Positions 34,689 to 48,138 are shown, counted from the first letter of the stretch. The stretch is DNA of 64,000 nt from Mycoplasmopsis agalactiae PG2 (GCF_000063605.1 NC_009497.1:124001-188000), one strand, 5' to 3'. The notes: generated from the letters alone by a model not told the origin. Translations and numbers: made by a program.

Positions 34689-35549
34689 GTGACAATATTA
34701 AATGGAAAAATAATTGCTGAAGAGAGAACTGTTGAATTAAAAAAAGAGTTTGAAGAAATTACCAAATTAATTGGTAGACAGCCTGTTTTGTCAATTATCC
34801 AAGTTGGCGATAACCCTGCTTCTTCGCTTTATATTAAAAATAAAATCAAAAAAGCCGAAGAATTAGGTGTTAAAGCAACGCTTTATAAATTTGACGAAGA
34901 TATTAGTCAAAATTCATTGCTTAAAAAGCTTGATGTTTTAAATGAAGAATCTGATGGCATCATTGTGCAATTACCATTGCCTGAGCATATTTCTCCTAAA
35001 GTTATAATGAACGGCATACGTTTAGAAAAAGATGTAGATGGCTTATGTGAAAAAAGCACATTCAATTTTTATAATGATAAATATGATGAATTAAGCTTTA
35101 CTCCAGCTACAGCTGCTGCAATCATTGATTTAATTAACTACTATAAAATAGACTTAAACGGCAAAAAAGCTGCTGTCATTGGACGTAGTTATTTAGTTGG
35201 TAAGCCTACAGCATTTTTGCTTAAAAAATTAGGTGCCATGGTTTCAACATACAATAAAAACACTGGAATTAATGGTGTTGAATCAGCTGATTTATTAGTT
35301 TCTGCAGCAGGCCAACCTGATTTAGTTAAAAAAGAAAACATTAAAGATGGCGCTTGATTAATTGATGCTGGCACAACTATGATTGAAAGAGAAGGCAAAA
35401 AATGTTTTGTTGGCGATGCGTCATTAACTCCTGAAGAGTATCAATTATTAGAAGGCTATACACCAACACCAGGTGGGATCGGCCCACTTACTGTTATTTG
35501 ATTGTTTAAAAACTTAGCTAAGGCCATTAAATACGAGTTTCAAATTTAA
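34689..35549 (+). CDS. folD: Methylenetetrahydrofolate dehydrogenase/cyclohydrolase
   Basis: A 286-residue bifunctional enzyme that converts methylene-THF to formyl-THF with NADP. Marks are SSLYIKNKIKKAEELG (catalytic Lys), GIIVQLPLPEH, KDVDG, the nucleotide site VIGRSYLVGKP and TPTPGGIGPLT near the end. It starts at GTG 34689, two bases after the valS stop, with GGAGG lying in the valS end. Formyl-THF would serve initiator tRNA formylation. Confidence 0.96.
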
Positions 35550-35648
35550 GAAATTGAATTCTAGCAATAGGTTCATTTTTTTATATAATAAAAGCATTAT
35601 TTTATAGACATAATTAATGATTATTAATTATTCCAAGGAGCATTAAAA

Positions 35649-36605
35649 ATGGATTTTGAAAAACGCCTAAAAGGCATAGTAAACACACTTCCAAAAACTA
35701 AAATATTACTTATTGATGGTAGTGACAATAGAAGCATTGAGGCTGCAAACAAATTAGCTGAATTTAGCAATCTAGAAATTACATTATTAGTTGAAAACGA
35801 TGAAAAAATTGAAACTAAAGCTAATGTTGTAAACATGAACAAAGATGCCAATAAATTAGAGTTATTGGCTCAAAAGTATGTTGAATTACGTAAAGGAAAA
35901 GAAGACATTGAAGCTGCTAGAAAAGCACTAAGCACACGTCCTTTTTATGCAATGATGCTTTTAGCAACAGGTGAAATTGATGGCGTTGTTGGTGGCCTAA
36001 ATTACTCAACAGCAGACATTTTAAGAGCTGCTTTTAAAGCAATTGGCCCTAAACCAGGAATCAAAACTATTTCATCAGTTATGATTATGCATAAAGAAGA
36101 AAAACTTTACTTCTTTAGTGACATTTCAGTAAATCCTAAACCTGATTTAAATGGATTAGTTGATATAGCAAGTAATGCTGCTGAGTTTGCTAAAACATTT
36201 ATTGATGAACCAAAAGTAGCCTTTTTAAGCTTTTCAACAAGTTGATCAGCAGTTACACCTGAAACTAAATTAGTTGCTGATGCTACAGTTGAATTTAACA
36301 AAGTATACCAAGGCACTAAAGCAATTGGTGAAGTTCAATTAGATGCTGCTGTTAATGAAGGCGTAAGAAAAAGCAAATACAAGGGAGAAACTTTTGCTGG
36401 CGAAGCTAATGTGTTAGTTTTCCCTGATTTAGGAGCTGGAAATATTGGTTATAAAATTGCTCAAAGATTTGGCGGTTTTGGTGCTGTTGGACCAATTATT
36501 ACAGGTGTTAAAAAACCAGTTAATGACTTATCACGTGGAAGCTTAACTGACGATGTTGTTAATACAGTTTTAATTACAGCAATTCAAGCAAACAACAAGG
36601 AGTAG
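35649..36605 (+). CDS. pta: Phosphate acetyltransferase
   Basis: A 318-residue enzyme that exchanges acetyl-CoA and acetyl phosphate. Typical segments are RPFYAMMLLATGEIDGVVGG, KTISSVMIM, FSDISVNPKPD, LSFSTSWSA and FPDLGAGNIGYKIAQR. One UGA Trp lies at residue 199. It is followed after 3 nt by ackA, so the two form an operon. It draws on the acetyl phosphate made by phosphoketolase or on acetyl-CoA from pyruvate. Confidence 0.96.
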
Positions 36606-36608
36606 TAT

Positions 36609-37802
36609 ATGAATAATAAAGTTTTAGTTATTAATGCTGGAAGTAGCTCAATCAAACTTCAGTTATTAGATAAAGAAAAGTTAAACGTTATAGCTAGCGG
36701 ACTAGCTGAAAGAATTGGCGAAAGCGGCAATGGTAATATTGCAATTAAGTTCAATGGCCAAAAATTTGAAAAAAGCGTGAAGTTAGATGACCATGCCAAA
36801 GCAGTTGAATACATTTTGGAAATTTTTGAAGAAAACAAAATTATTACTGATCCAAAGGAAATCGAACTTATTGGTTTTAGAGTTGTGCAAGGTGGCGAAT
36901 ATTTCAATAGCTCTGTAAAATTGGGTGATAAGGAAATCGAGCTTATTGATGAAGTTAAAATGTATGCTCCATTACACAACCCTGGTGCATTACAAGCTAT
37001 TAGAGCATTCAAAAAAGTTATGCCACACGCAAAGCTTTCAGCAGACTTTGATACAGCATTTCACACAAGCATTCCTGCTCTTTATGCAACATACCCAATT
37101 CCATATGAAATAAGTGAAAAATTAAAAATCAAGCGTTATGGCGCACATGGTATTAGCCATGAATACATCACACTTAAGGTGCAAGAATTATTAAACAAAG
37201 AAAAAGTTAATATTATTAATTTACACATTGGTAATGGAGCTTCTTTATGTGCCATTAAAGAAAGTAAGTCAATTGATACAACAATGGGTCTTACTCCATT
37301 AGCTGGAATTATGATGGGTTCTCGTTCAGGTGATATTGATCCTTCTATTCACCAATTTGTTATGAAAAATATGAATCTTTCAATTGATGAATTTACTGAT
37401 ATTTTAAATAAAAAATCAGGTATGCTAGGTGTTTCAGGTATTTCAAATGACCTTAGAGACATTTTAGCTGCTATGGAAAAAGGTGACAAGAGAGCTCAAT
37501 TTGCATTTGACTTATACTGCCAAAAAATAGTTGATTTCGTCGCAAATTATGCTAACAAATTAGAAAACAAAATAGATACTATTGTTTTCACAGCTGGTGT
37601 TGGAGAAAACACACCTGAATTAAGAGAACAAGTTGTAAACAGCTTACATTTTACTAACATTAAGTTAGACAAAAATAAAAACTTTGGCAAAATTGGTGAA
37701 TACGAATTAATTTCAACACCTGATTCAGATGTTAAAGTTTATGTTATAAGAACAAATGAAGAATTATTAATTGCAAAACACGCAATTGAGTTATATAAAT
37801 AA
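36609..37802 (+). CDS. ackA: Acetate kinase
   Basis: A 397-residue enzyme that makes ATP from acetyl phosphate and ADP. The N-terminus VLVINAGSSSIKLQLL, the catalytic region FDTAFHTSIP, LHIGNGASLCAI, TMGLTPLAGIMMGSRSGDIDP and FTAGVGENTPELRE are all diagnostic. No UGA codon is used. It sits between pta and coaD. Confidence 0.98.
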   Translation: MNNKVLVINAGSSSIKLQLLDKEKLNVIASGLAERIGESGNGNIAIKFNGQKFEKSVKLDDHAKAVEYILEIFEENKIITDPKEIELIGFRVVQGGEYFNSSVKLGDKEIELIDEVKMYAPLHNPGALQAIRAFKKVMPHAKLSADFDTAFHTSIPALYATYPIPYEISEKLKIKRYGAHGISHEYITLKVQELLNKEKVNIINLHIGNGASLCAIKESKSIDTTMGLTPLAGIMMGSRSGDIDPSIHQFVMKNMNLSIDEFTDILNKKSGMLGVSGISNDLRDILAAMEKGDKRAQFAFDLYCQKIVDFVANYANKLENKIDTIVFTAGVGENTPELREQVVNSLHFTNIKLDKNKNFGKIGEYELISTPDSDVKVYVIRTNEELLIAKHAIELYK

Positions 37803-37809
37803 GAATTTT

Positions 37810-38232
37810 ATGAAAAGCGCAATTTATCCTGGTTCATTTGATTCAATGCACGAAGGTCACATTGCTATTGTCAAAAAAGCTTTGAAAATTTTTGACAAGC
37901 TTTTTGTTATTGTTTCAGTTAACCCAGATAAAGAAAGCGTTAGCGATATTGATAAAAGATTTGTTGAAGCTAAAGAAAAGCTAAAAGAATTTAAAAATGT
38001 TGAAGTTTTAATTAACAAAGATGGCTTAATCGCTGAGATAGCTAAAAAATTAGGTGCAAATTTCCTTGTGCGCTCTGCTAGAAATAATATCGACTTTCAA
38101 TATGAGCTAGTTTTAGCAGCGGGTCACAATAGTATGAATAAAGATTTAGAAACTATTTTGATAATGCCTGATTATGACATGATTGAGTATTCATCCACAG
38201 TCATAAGACATAAAAATAAGTTGGGAAAATAA
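37810..38232 (+). CDS. coaD: Phosphopantetheine adenylyltransferase
   Basis: A 140-residue nucleotidyltransferase of coenzyme A synthesis. It shows the T/HxGH site as YPGSFDSMHEGH, and VRSARNNIDFQYEL plus EYSSTVIR at the expected places. ATG 37810 is preferred because MKSAIYPGSFD is the family start; an upstream in-frame start would overlap ackA. The stop overlaps the engB start by 1 nt. Confidence 0.96.
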   Translation: MKSAIYPGSFDSMHEGHIAIVKKALKIFDKLFVIVSVNPDKESVSDIDKRFVEAKEKLKEFKNVEVLINKDGLIAEIAKKLGANFLVRSARNNIDFQYELVLAAGHNSMNKDLETILIMPDYDMIEYSSTVIRHKNKLGK

Positions 38233-38816
38233 TGTGAAAATTTGTTAAATCTGCCTTAAAAAAAGAAACATGAGTAAAGTGCGAAGACTGCATTCAAATT
38301 TGTTTTTGAGGACGCTCCAATGTAGGCAAAAGCTCCCTGCTTAATGCTTTAGTTAATCAAAAAATATCTTATGTTTCTAAACAACCAGGAAGAACGCAGT
38401 TTATAAATTATTTTCAAGAAGAAAATCGTTTTATAGTCGATTTACCTGGCTATGGCTATGCGCAATTATCAAAAGAAAAAATTGAGGAAATGAACTATTG
38501 AATAAGTGCTTTTTTAAAAGACGATAAGTGCACAAAAGTTATGTTTCTATTAATTGACTCGCGTACTGGCATAACAAAAATTGACTTAGAAAAATTAGCA
38601 TTTTTAAAGGCAATTAATTTACCAATTCACCTGATTTATACTAAGATTGATAAATTAAACCAAAAAGAAAAATCTGCTTTAGTTAAAAAGCATAATGAAT
38701 ATTTAGACTCTAATTTACTTAATGAATCAACTAACTCATTTTTAGTTTCAAGCACTAATAAAATAGGATTAGATGACTTAGTATTATTTATTGAAGAGAA
38801 TATTTTTAAAAAATAA
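38232..38816 (+). CDS. engB: Ribosome-biogenesis GTPase EngB/YsxC
   Basis: A 194-residue GTPase needed for 50S maturation. G1 is [15 protein letters not shown]2 [11 protein letters not shown]3 DLPGYGYA and G4 TKIDKL. Several UGA Trp codons fall in the first 35 residues (MWKF, ETWVK, CFWGR), so the true start is ATG 38232. Confidence 0.95.
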
Positions 38817-38841
38817 GTTAAATAACTTATGAAAGGCTACC

Positions 38842-40329
38842 ATGGATAAATTTAAAAAGAAAGTGTTGCTCTCTTCTATTGGATTTGGAATAGCTGCAGG
38901 CGCACTAATTGGAACTGCAATAACACTGCATTATGTTAAAAAAGCAAATTCTAATGAAACAGAAGCTGTTTTAAATAGAGCAAGACATTTAGAGTTAAAA
39001 GTAAATCCAAATCATAAAGACTTCGATATTTCATCTAGATATGCTAGCGAATTTGCCTATATCTCATTTTTTGGTTATGCAAAAAATGATAGTGAAGAGC
39101 CTACATTAAAAACTGATAAAGAATATTGAAAAGAGTTAGAGTCTAAGAAATTTAGTAAAAATAAAATTCCTTTTACACTTTTTAATAAAAGCGTCAACTA
39201 TACATTAGAAGATTTAGCTAACGAACACTTTATTTATTATCACTCTTATGCTAATGACTACGATGGCACTTTGTATTTAAGAGTTTACTTCGAGAAAAAG
39301 CCTTCAAAAGATTCATCAGCTGTTTCTAGTGCTGATGAATATAATAGTAGAAAAGCTAACTGAAAATGAGTTGATTATAAATTAAGCGGCTTTAAGAAAG
39401 TTAACATTGATAAAAATCAAAATGAATTATTGCAAAATTATTCAGACTATAAGCATGGCCTTAGAGTTAGCTCAAAATTAAAAAACAAGCTACTTAAAAA
39501 AGAGATTAACTCTTTTGATGAAGTTACAGATGCTCAAGGTAAAGACTTTACCAAATTGCCTATGAAAAAGCAAGATTCAGCTGAATTGATTGATAAAGCG
39601 CACAAGATTTTTTCTGATTTATTAGACTATAATCACACAGTGCAAAGCATCGATGATAAAAACCCACTTAAATTTAGCATTGATAGCAAAAAACCTATTT
39701 ATATAACTAAAAATAAAGACAATGACTATAGCATTCATTACAGTCTTTTTACATATGTTCCAAATGCTCAGTTTAGTGATGAAGGACAATTAAACAGTGC
39801 TAAAAAAGTTGAGATTTCAAAAGAATTTGTTTCTAAATTACAAATTAAACATGCTGAATTAACAACTGCTTTAGGCAATATTGAAATAAAAGATTTAGCT
39901 GGTGATAATAAATTATTAAAAGATATTATCCCTTCAAGCTTAAAATACAACACATCAACTACCGCACCAAATAATAACTATCACAACACAACAAATGGCT
40001 ACATTGAATTAGTAGATTTAGGTTGGAAAAATGAGACCCCTCAAGACACCAAAAACAAATTTTCATCAGGCGAGTACACTGTTTCATATCACAAAATTAG
40101 CGAAAATGATGGTGTAATTAAAGAGTTTAGTGAACTTAAGGAATATTTTGGCCAAGGAAAAAATAAAGATGAATATTCGCCATTTGTTAATTTAGACGAT
40201 TCTAAAGGCGAAGCACTAATTGCAGTTAAAATAACTGCTAAATTAGAAAACGGATACAATGAGAGTATAATTGGCACCGTGAAGCTATCAGGCTTAAAAA
40301 ATAGCTCCTCAACATCAAACAATTCTTAA
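38842..40329 (+). CDS. Membrane-anchored surface protein of unknown function
   Basis: A 495-residue protein with one N-terminal membrane segment (VLLSSIGFGIAAGALIGTAITLHYV) and no lipobox Cys. A large polar outer part follows, rich in Lys, Asn and Asp, ending in a Ser/Asn-rich tail. No family is recognised. It is 25 nt after engB but is followed by its own terminator. The frame is open with few UGA codons. Confidence 0.65.
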
Positions 40330-40335
40330 TATTGA

Positions 40336-40358
40336 AGGCACAAATGTGCTTTTTTTTA
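40336..40358 (+). terminator. Intrinsic terminator
   Basis: GCACA-AA-TGTGC (40338-40349) with a T8 tail. Confidence 0.8.
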
Positions 40359-40474
40359 TTTGGATAATAACAATTAATGCTAAAACAAAATAAAAATAAA
40401 AAACAAATCTCAAATATAAGTAAAATTAAAATAGATATAAATATAACTAAAGTTATATTAATAAAGGAATAAAT

Positions 40475-41911
40475 ATGAATTTAACAGACAAAAGAAGTAA
40501 ATTAGTTGCTACTATTGGCCCTTCTAGTGATAACTATAATACAATGCGCTCCTTAATTGAAGCGGGTGCTACCTGTATTAGAGTTAACTTTAGTCATGGA
40601 AGCCATGAAGAGCATTTAAATAAGTTTAAAATAGCTAAAAAAATATCTGAAGATATGCACTTGCCTGTTTCGCTAATTTTGGACACTAAAGGTCCAGAAA
40701 TTAGAGTTGGAAAAATGAAGGGTGGTGCCCAATTTATTCCAGCTAATACTGAAATTAAAATTCATACAACAGAAGCTAAATACAAAGAATTAGAAGGCGA
40801 TGCAAAAGAATTATCAGTTTCATATGACATGTCTAAAGACCTAAATGATGGAGACTATGTTCTTTTTGATGATGGCAAGCTTTCTGCAGTTGTAACTAAG
40901 GTTGCTAAAGGCATTGTTGTAGTTAAAACTCTTAATTCTCATAATTTAAAAACAAATAAAAGAATTAATCTTCCTGGAGTTGATTTTAGCTTGCCATTTT
41001 TATCTGAAAAAGACATTAATGATGTTAAATTTGGAATTTCACAAGGGGTTAATTATATAGCTGCTTCATTTGTAAATTCAGCTAAAAACGTTAATGATTT
41101 AAGAAAGCTATTAATTGATAATAATGCAAGCCATATTCAAATAATTTCTAAAATTGAAAGCCACTTAGGAATTGATAATATTGATGAAATTATAGAAGCG
41201 TCAGACGGAATCATGGTAGCTAGAGGAGACTTAGGTTTAGAAATCCCTTATTATGATGTGCCATATTTTGAAAAGTTAATGGTTCGTAAATGTCGTGAAG
41301 CTGGCAAGCCAGTTATTATAGCTACACAAATGCTTGATTCAATGGAAACCAATCCGCATCCAACTAGAGCAGAAGTTACTGATGTTTATTATGCAATTGA
41401 ATTAGGCTCTGATGCTACTATGCTTTCGGGCGAAACAGCTTCTGGTGCTCATCCTTTAGAAGCTGTTATTACAATGTCAAATATTAATAAGCGTGCTGAA
41501 AATGAATTTTATGATAACACCTACTATGATGTGCAGCTTGAAGAAGTTAGAAGGAAATCTAACTTAAAAGAAAACAAAAGAGCTAGAATTGCATATGAAG
41601 TGGCTAATAGAGCCCGTTATGGCGATTATAAATTTGCTGTTGTTTTATCAAGAACAGGCCAATTATTAAAAGAAGTAGCAAAATTTAGACCAAATACTAT
41701 CATCATTGGAATATTAAAAGATGCTAATATGATAGGGGAATTTGGTATAACTTCTAGTGTGTGAACTTCGTTAGATTCAATAGAATACTTTGACTTAATT
41801 AAAGAAAACAGTGATAAAGCATTAGAAATATTAATGCCATATGGCATAAACAAAGGCGATAGAATTATTGTTGTAGAAAACGAAAGCATTGTTGAAAAAC
41901 AATATAATTAG
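40475..41911 (+). CDS. pyk: Pyruvate kinase
   Basis: A 478-residue glycolytic enzyme that makes pyruvate and ATP from phosphoenolpyruvate. Marks are [54 protein letters not shown] (catalytic Lys and metal region), [10 protein letters not shown] and [16 protein letters not shown] regulatory C-terminal domain follows. UGA Trp occurs near 41762. Confidence 0.97.
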
Positions 41912-41921
41912 CCAAAAAAGC

Positions 41922-41932
41922 CTATAAAACAG
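41922..41932 (+). repeat. Dispersed 11-mer CTATAAAACAG, intergenic copy
   Basis: Exact copy 10 nt after the pyk stop, preceded by AAGC as in most intergenic copies. Confidence 0.8.
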
Positions 41933-41937
41933 ATTTA

Positions 41938-41962
41938 AAAAGCAAACTGTGTGTTTGCTTTT
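41938..41962. terminator. Bidirectional terminator between pyk and a convergent lipoprotein
   Basis: AAAAGCAAAC pairs perfectly with GTTTGCTTTT around TGTGT. Confidence 0.88.
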
Positions 41963-41977
41963 TATTTGCCTCTTTTA

Positions 41978-42931
41978 TTAGGCAAAAGAGCCGCTAAATC
42001 TAATTGTTTGAGAGTTATCCTTAACATCTATATAGATGGGTTTGGTAACCGATGGGCGATCATCTGGCTTGCTTTTTGAAGAGAGTGAAATTAAATGAGC
42101 ATATTTTTTAAATTCATCATGCTTTTTAATATGCTCAATAACTTCTTTAAATGTTGGCACATTAATAACAACTAATTTTACTCTTGGTCATAATGCTCTA
42201 AGTGCATCTCAGGCTTCTTGAGCAGTAACAGGATTATTTTGCTGTTCATGTTTTTCAGCAATACTATCTATCTCAAGCTTAGCAGCATCAAATTGATTTT
42301 TAACTTTTGATAAAGAACCTGATAATTCTTGTTTTACTTTTGTGTCAAAAGAATTTAAATCTTTTTCTAACTTATCGATTTCTTTCTTTGATTCAGTCAT
42401 TATTTTTTGAGCAGCTGGAAAAGCATTCTTGAACTTGTCATTATCAACTTTTGAATTTGCGTCTGTACCTGTTACAGTTGATTTAACACTTTCATGTGCC
42501 TTAGTAATATTTGAGCTTACTTCTTTTACTTTTGTTTCAAATTGTAATTTGGTTTTTGCATCAGTTGTTGTCTCTTCATTTTTAGAATTTTTAACACTAA
42601 AAGTAACAACTACTTCGCCCGAGTATGATGCATTTTTATCTTTTGCTTTAATTACAGCTTTATTTTCTTTTTCACTTATTTCAATGGACAATTCAGTTAA
42701 ATTTAGTTCACTGTTCTTTGCAATTAAAGCACTTTTAATGTTTTCAATATCTTTTTTAGCCAACTCACCTAAATCAGTAATTTTAATTACTGAGTCTAAT
42801 TTATTCTCTTTAGGATTTTTGCCGTCATTGTGACTATTATTATTGCTCTTATTGTTGCATCCAGCCATTATTAATGGGATAGGCGGTATGAAAGCAACAA
42901 TAGCAAACGCCATAAATTTAAATTTTTTCAT
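41978..42931 (-). CDS. Lipoprotein of unknown function
   Basis: A 317-residue lipoprotein. The signal peptide (MKKFKFMAFAIVAFIPPIPLIM) ends at AGC, about residue 25, followed by an Asn/Ser-rich linker. A domain with an IEISEKENKAVIKAKDK pattern and a helical segment (about residues 120-235) follow. The C-terminus has mixed strand character. ATG 42931 is preferred over an upstream in-frame start because it gives a normal signal. No family is recognised. The gene has no poly-G tract. Confidence 0.7.
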
Positions 42932-43188
42932 ATCACACCTCAATTATTTAATAAAAAAATTATAAAAAAATCCACATATTACCAGCTAAAAAATGAAAAT
43001 AATTCCATATATCATATGCATAAATTTAGCCATCTTGAACACAGTAAAATACAGCTTACATATATATAAACTTTTAAATTTTAGGTTTCTTAATGTCACT
43101 GCTTTAAATGAAAAGTTAAGCAATATTATTAACAAAATATAACTATTATTTAAAGTAATTTAATCACCAACAAAAGCAAAATTAAAAT
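42932..43188. other. Gene-free upstream region of dnaK
   Basis: This AT-rich spacer lies between divergent genes. I see no open frame of note and no clear remnant. The promoters of dnaK and of the lipoprotein should lie here. Confidence 0.5.
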
Positions 43189-43215
43189 TTAGCAAAAAAA
43201 GAGCTAGAGTGCTAA
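43189..43215 (+). promoter_or_regulatory. CIRCE operator (HrcA site), left arm degenerate
   Basis: Right arm GAGTGCTAA (43207-43215) is perfect. The left arm is TTAGCAAAA instead of TTAGCACTC. The arm spacing is exactly nine bases. It lies 58 nt before dnaK and would bind the HrcA repressor. Confidence 0.85.
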
Positions 43216-43261
43216 ATTGTGTGTTAAAATAATATTGTTATGAATGTGTTATATACATTGA

Positions 43262-45070
<1,809 letters not shown>

Positions 45071-45078
45071 AAAAGTCA

Positions 45079-45110
45079 AAAAATAGCACTCCCAAAGTGC
45101 TATTTTTCTA
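45079..45110 (+). terminator. Intrinsic terminator after dnaK
   Basis: AAAAATAGCACT pairs with AGTGCTATTTTT around CCCAA. It is followed by CTATAAAACAA, a one-base variant of the dispersed motif (45117-45127). Confidence 0.85.
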
Positions 45111-45149
45111 ATAATGCTATAAAACAACATTTTAAGTTAATTATCATTA

Positions 45150-46433
45150 CTATAAATTTTGCTTAATAAATTCCTTTATTTCAGAGATTGCTCTATCAGA
45201 AAGCTTCTTTTTGCCTTCGTTATTATATGAAACCAAATTCATGCTTTCAACTAGTCCTCAATTAGCTTCCATAGGTTGAAAATCTTCTTTATTTGCTATT
45301 AATACATAATTGCATAAACTACCAATAACAGTTTTGTTATTAGGAATTGCTTTAGGCAAATTCCTTAAGTATCTATCAACATTAATTGCACATATAATAG
45401 CACTAGCGCTTGCTTCTACATATCCATCAGTGCCAGTAAGCTGGCCTGCAAAAAATATGTTTGGATTAGATTTTAATTGAAAATTATCATCTAAGACATT
45501 AGCTGAATTTATATAATCATTTTTATGCATAACTCCATATCTTAAGATAAGCGCATTTGCTAATGCTGGCACTGCTTTTATAATTTCATTTTGTCAAGGG
45601 ATCTTGATGCTTGTTTGAAAATTTACAATTCTTAGAAAATTTTCATTATAGTCATCTTCTCTTAATAAAACAGTAGCATAAGTGTTTTCAGTTTGTCTTA
45701 TTTCATTAGCTTGTAATAGATTTTTAAGTTCATTTTTGCTGCTTTTTGCAACAGTTTCAATCGACCTAAAACCATTATCATGTAATAATTTAATTTCATT
45801 AGGTAAGGGTGAAACAAAGATTTCAGCAGAAATAATTAAATTATATAAATACTCAAATTCATTTTTGTTAAGAGTACAGTAAAACAGTTTATCATCTAAA
45901 GCACTTTTTTGCACATAATTTAAATTTATAGAACTTTTTAAGACTATTGGCTCGACTTTGTCAAATAAATTAAAGTTAGATTCACCAACTAGGTTTTTAA
46001 TTTCATTTTCTAGGTTAACGCTGCTTAATGGACCAGTTGCAATGATAGTAGGTACTGAATCATCGATTGTTATATACTCTTTTTCAATTATTTTAAGATT
46101 TTGATGACTTCTTAAATAATTAGTTATATATTCTTGAAATTTATATCTATCAACTAATAGTGGTTCATTTGCTACCTTAGCATAGTCAGCTGCATTGATA
46201 ATTAATGAATCAAGCAAGCGCATTTCTTGCTTTAGCAAACCTTTAGCACTAGTTATTTCGTTAGAGTGAAAAGAATCAGAATAAGCTAAATTAGCAAACA
46301 TATCATTTGTTTGAATAGGGTTCTTTTTAATTGATTTTACTTCAAAAAGTTCAACTAAATAATTACGTTTTAGTAGTTGATAACAAGCTTCACTTCCAGA
46401 AATACCAGCGCCAATAACTCTCACTCTTTTCAT
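45150..46433 (-). CDS. trmFO: tRNA (uracil-54) methyltransferase, folate/FAD-dependent
   Basis: A 427-residue flavoprotein that makes ribothymidine at tRNA position 54 using methylene-THF. The N-terminus VRVIGAGISGSEACYQLLKR is a dinucleotide fold. SDSFHSNEITSAKGLLKQEMRLL is typical, and the C-terminal part has FFAGQLTGTDGYVEASASA. It contains UGA Trp codons. It uses the methylene-THF that is also the substrate of folD. Confidence 0.95.
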
Positions 46434-46606
46434 TGCTACTCCTATAGTAATAAATAATACGCTTTTGGCATATAAAGGCTTAAAACAGGCCTAAAGGTCA
46501 ACTAAATATGAAAAAACTAACATATTATTCCATTATATATTTTTCTATTCGCTGTTTAAATATAATTCATTTGGTAATTTATTTATGAAGGAGATTTATT
46601 ACGTAA

Positions 46607-46990
46607 ATGTCAGATTTATTAGGTTCATCAGGTTTAAGTAACGATATCAATAGTGTTGCTGGTAAAACATGAACAGCATTAGGTGCTGTAGGATTAGTTG
46701 GAGCATTAATAGCAGTTATCCTACTTTCAGTTGCTGTATTTCTATTTAGAAGCAAATTTGCAGATAAGAAAAGCTTAATACTACCTGTAATAGGATATGT
46801 ATTAGCTTTATTAGGCATAATTTTAGCAGCTGTAGCTATTAATAAAAACACAAACCCAGGCTTTGGCACTCTATTATCAGATAAAGACCCAGTAGCTACA
46901 ATCAAAGGAACAGCAATTTCAGGACTTGTATTCGGTGTTCTATCATTATTATTGTCAATTGTAACATTTATTAAATTGAAGAAACAATAA
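46607..46990 (+). CDS. Small three-TM membrane protein of unknown function
   Basis: A 127-residue protein with three hydrophobic segments (from ALGAVGLVGALIAVILLSVAVFLF, LILPVIGYVLALLGIILAAVAI and GTAISGLVFGVLSLLLSIVTFI). The short N-terminal tail is Ser/Gly-rich and the C-terminus is KLKKQ. The frame needs one UGA Trp at codon 22. AAGGAG precedes ATG 46607. No family is recognised. A strong terminator follows, so it is probably a single-gene unit. Confidence 0.7.
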
Positions 46991-47005
46991 TAAAAAAACA
47001 CTTTG

Positions 47006-47038
47006 AATGATCTTTAGCCTATAAAGATCATTTTTTTA
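47006..47038 (+). terminator. Intrinsic terminator
   Basis: AATGATCTTTA pairs perfectly with TAAAGATCATT around GCCTA, followed by T-rich sequence. Confidence 0.9.
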
Positions 47039-47108
47039 TTTTACTTTTATGAAAGTAATTAACCTATAAGCCTTATTTATAGATTAATTAGCACATAATC
47101 AAATATAA

Positions 47109-47134
47109 AATTTCCTAGCCTAAGCCAGGAAATT
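47109..47134 (-). terminator. Probable terminator of the D-lactate dehydrogenase gene
   Basis: AATTTCCT pairs with AGGAAATT around a 10-nt loop that can add CC/GG pairs. On the minus strand a short T-rich tail follows. Confidence 0.5.
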
Positions 47135-47148
47135 AATTGCATTGCAAA

Positions 47149-48138
47149 TTATAGTTTGTTCTTGCAATCACCAGTTTCAACGTATTCTTTTAAGTTATCT
47201 AATGAAATTTCAAGCATATTTGTTGCAGCTTCTTGTGTATATCAACCAATGTGTGGAGACATAATAACACGTGGTCATAGGTCTAGTAATTCAGCAATAA
47301 CAGGGTCTTCAATTTTGTCAAAAGTTTTAAATAAGTATGCTTTTTCATTGTTGAAAACATCAATAGCAGCACCAGCAAGTTTGCCACTCTTAACCGCATC
47401 TAAAATTGCTTTTTCATCTTGAATTTGGCCTCTAGAAGTATTAACTAAGATAGCACCATCTTTCATTTTGCTTAGCAATTCAGCACTAACTAATTTGTCA
47501 TTTTGTCCCTTGATATATGGCATATGCAAGGTAACAATATCAGCTTGTTTAAGTCCTTCATCAAGCGAAACATATTCAATAACATCTGTTAATGCTTTAT
47601 TAGGCATAAGGTCATAACCTAATACTTTGGCACCAAAGCTCTTAAACATTTTAGCTGATTCATAACCAATTTTACCTGTACCCATAATAAGCACTGTACT
47701 TGATCTTAATTCTTTTGCAAAACCAAAGTCATCTACTGTAAAGTCTTTTTTGTGTGCTTTGTAGCCAAAGTGAAGTGATCTTCTTGACAATTGATGAGCA
47801 TATGAAAATGCTAATTCAGCTATAGCTGTTGGTGAGTATGATGGCACACGAGCCATTTTAATTCCTAATTCATGGCCAGCAGCTAAGTCCATATGGTCAA
47901 AGCCAGCTGTTCTAGTGAACACGTAGTTAATTCCTTTTGCTTTAAGCAATTCTAAAATTTCACGATTTACAACATCGTTTTCTCTAACAACAACACAGTC
48001 CATGCCATCAACTAAGTGTATACGTTCTTTAGAAATAACTTCAGTAACAGCTGTAAGTTTTAAGTCTTTATATTTTTCTTTGACTTTTTCAAAAATAGGA
48101 AATTCTACTTCTTTAATGCCAAAAAATATAACGTTCAT
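47149..48138 (-). CDS. D-lactate dehydrogenase (2-hydroxyacid dehydrogenase family)
   Basis: A 329-residue NAD-dependent enzyme. The nucleotide site is [17 protein letters not shown]. The catalytic Arg is in NTSRGQIQD, the Glu near NNEKAYLF, and the His in [20 protein letters not shown] is typical of D-lactate dehydrogenases. It would reduce pyruvate to D-lactate and regenerate NAD, or run in reverse with lactate as fuel. Specificity within the family (D-lactate or another 2-hydroxyacid) cannot be settled from sequence alone. Confidence 0.9.
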
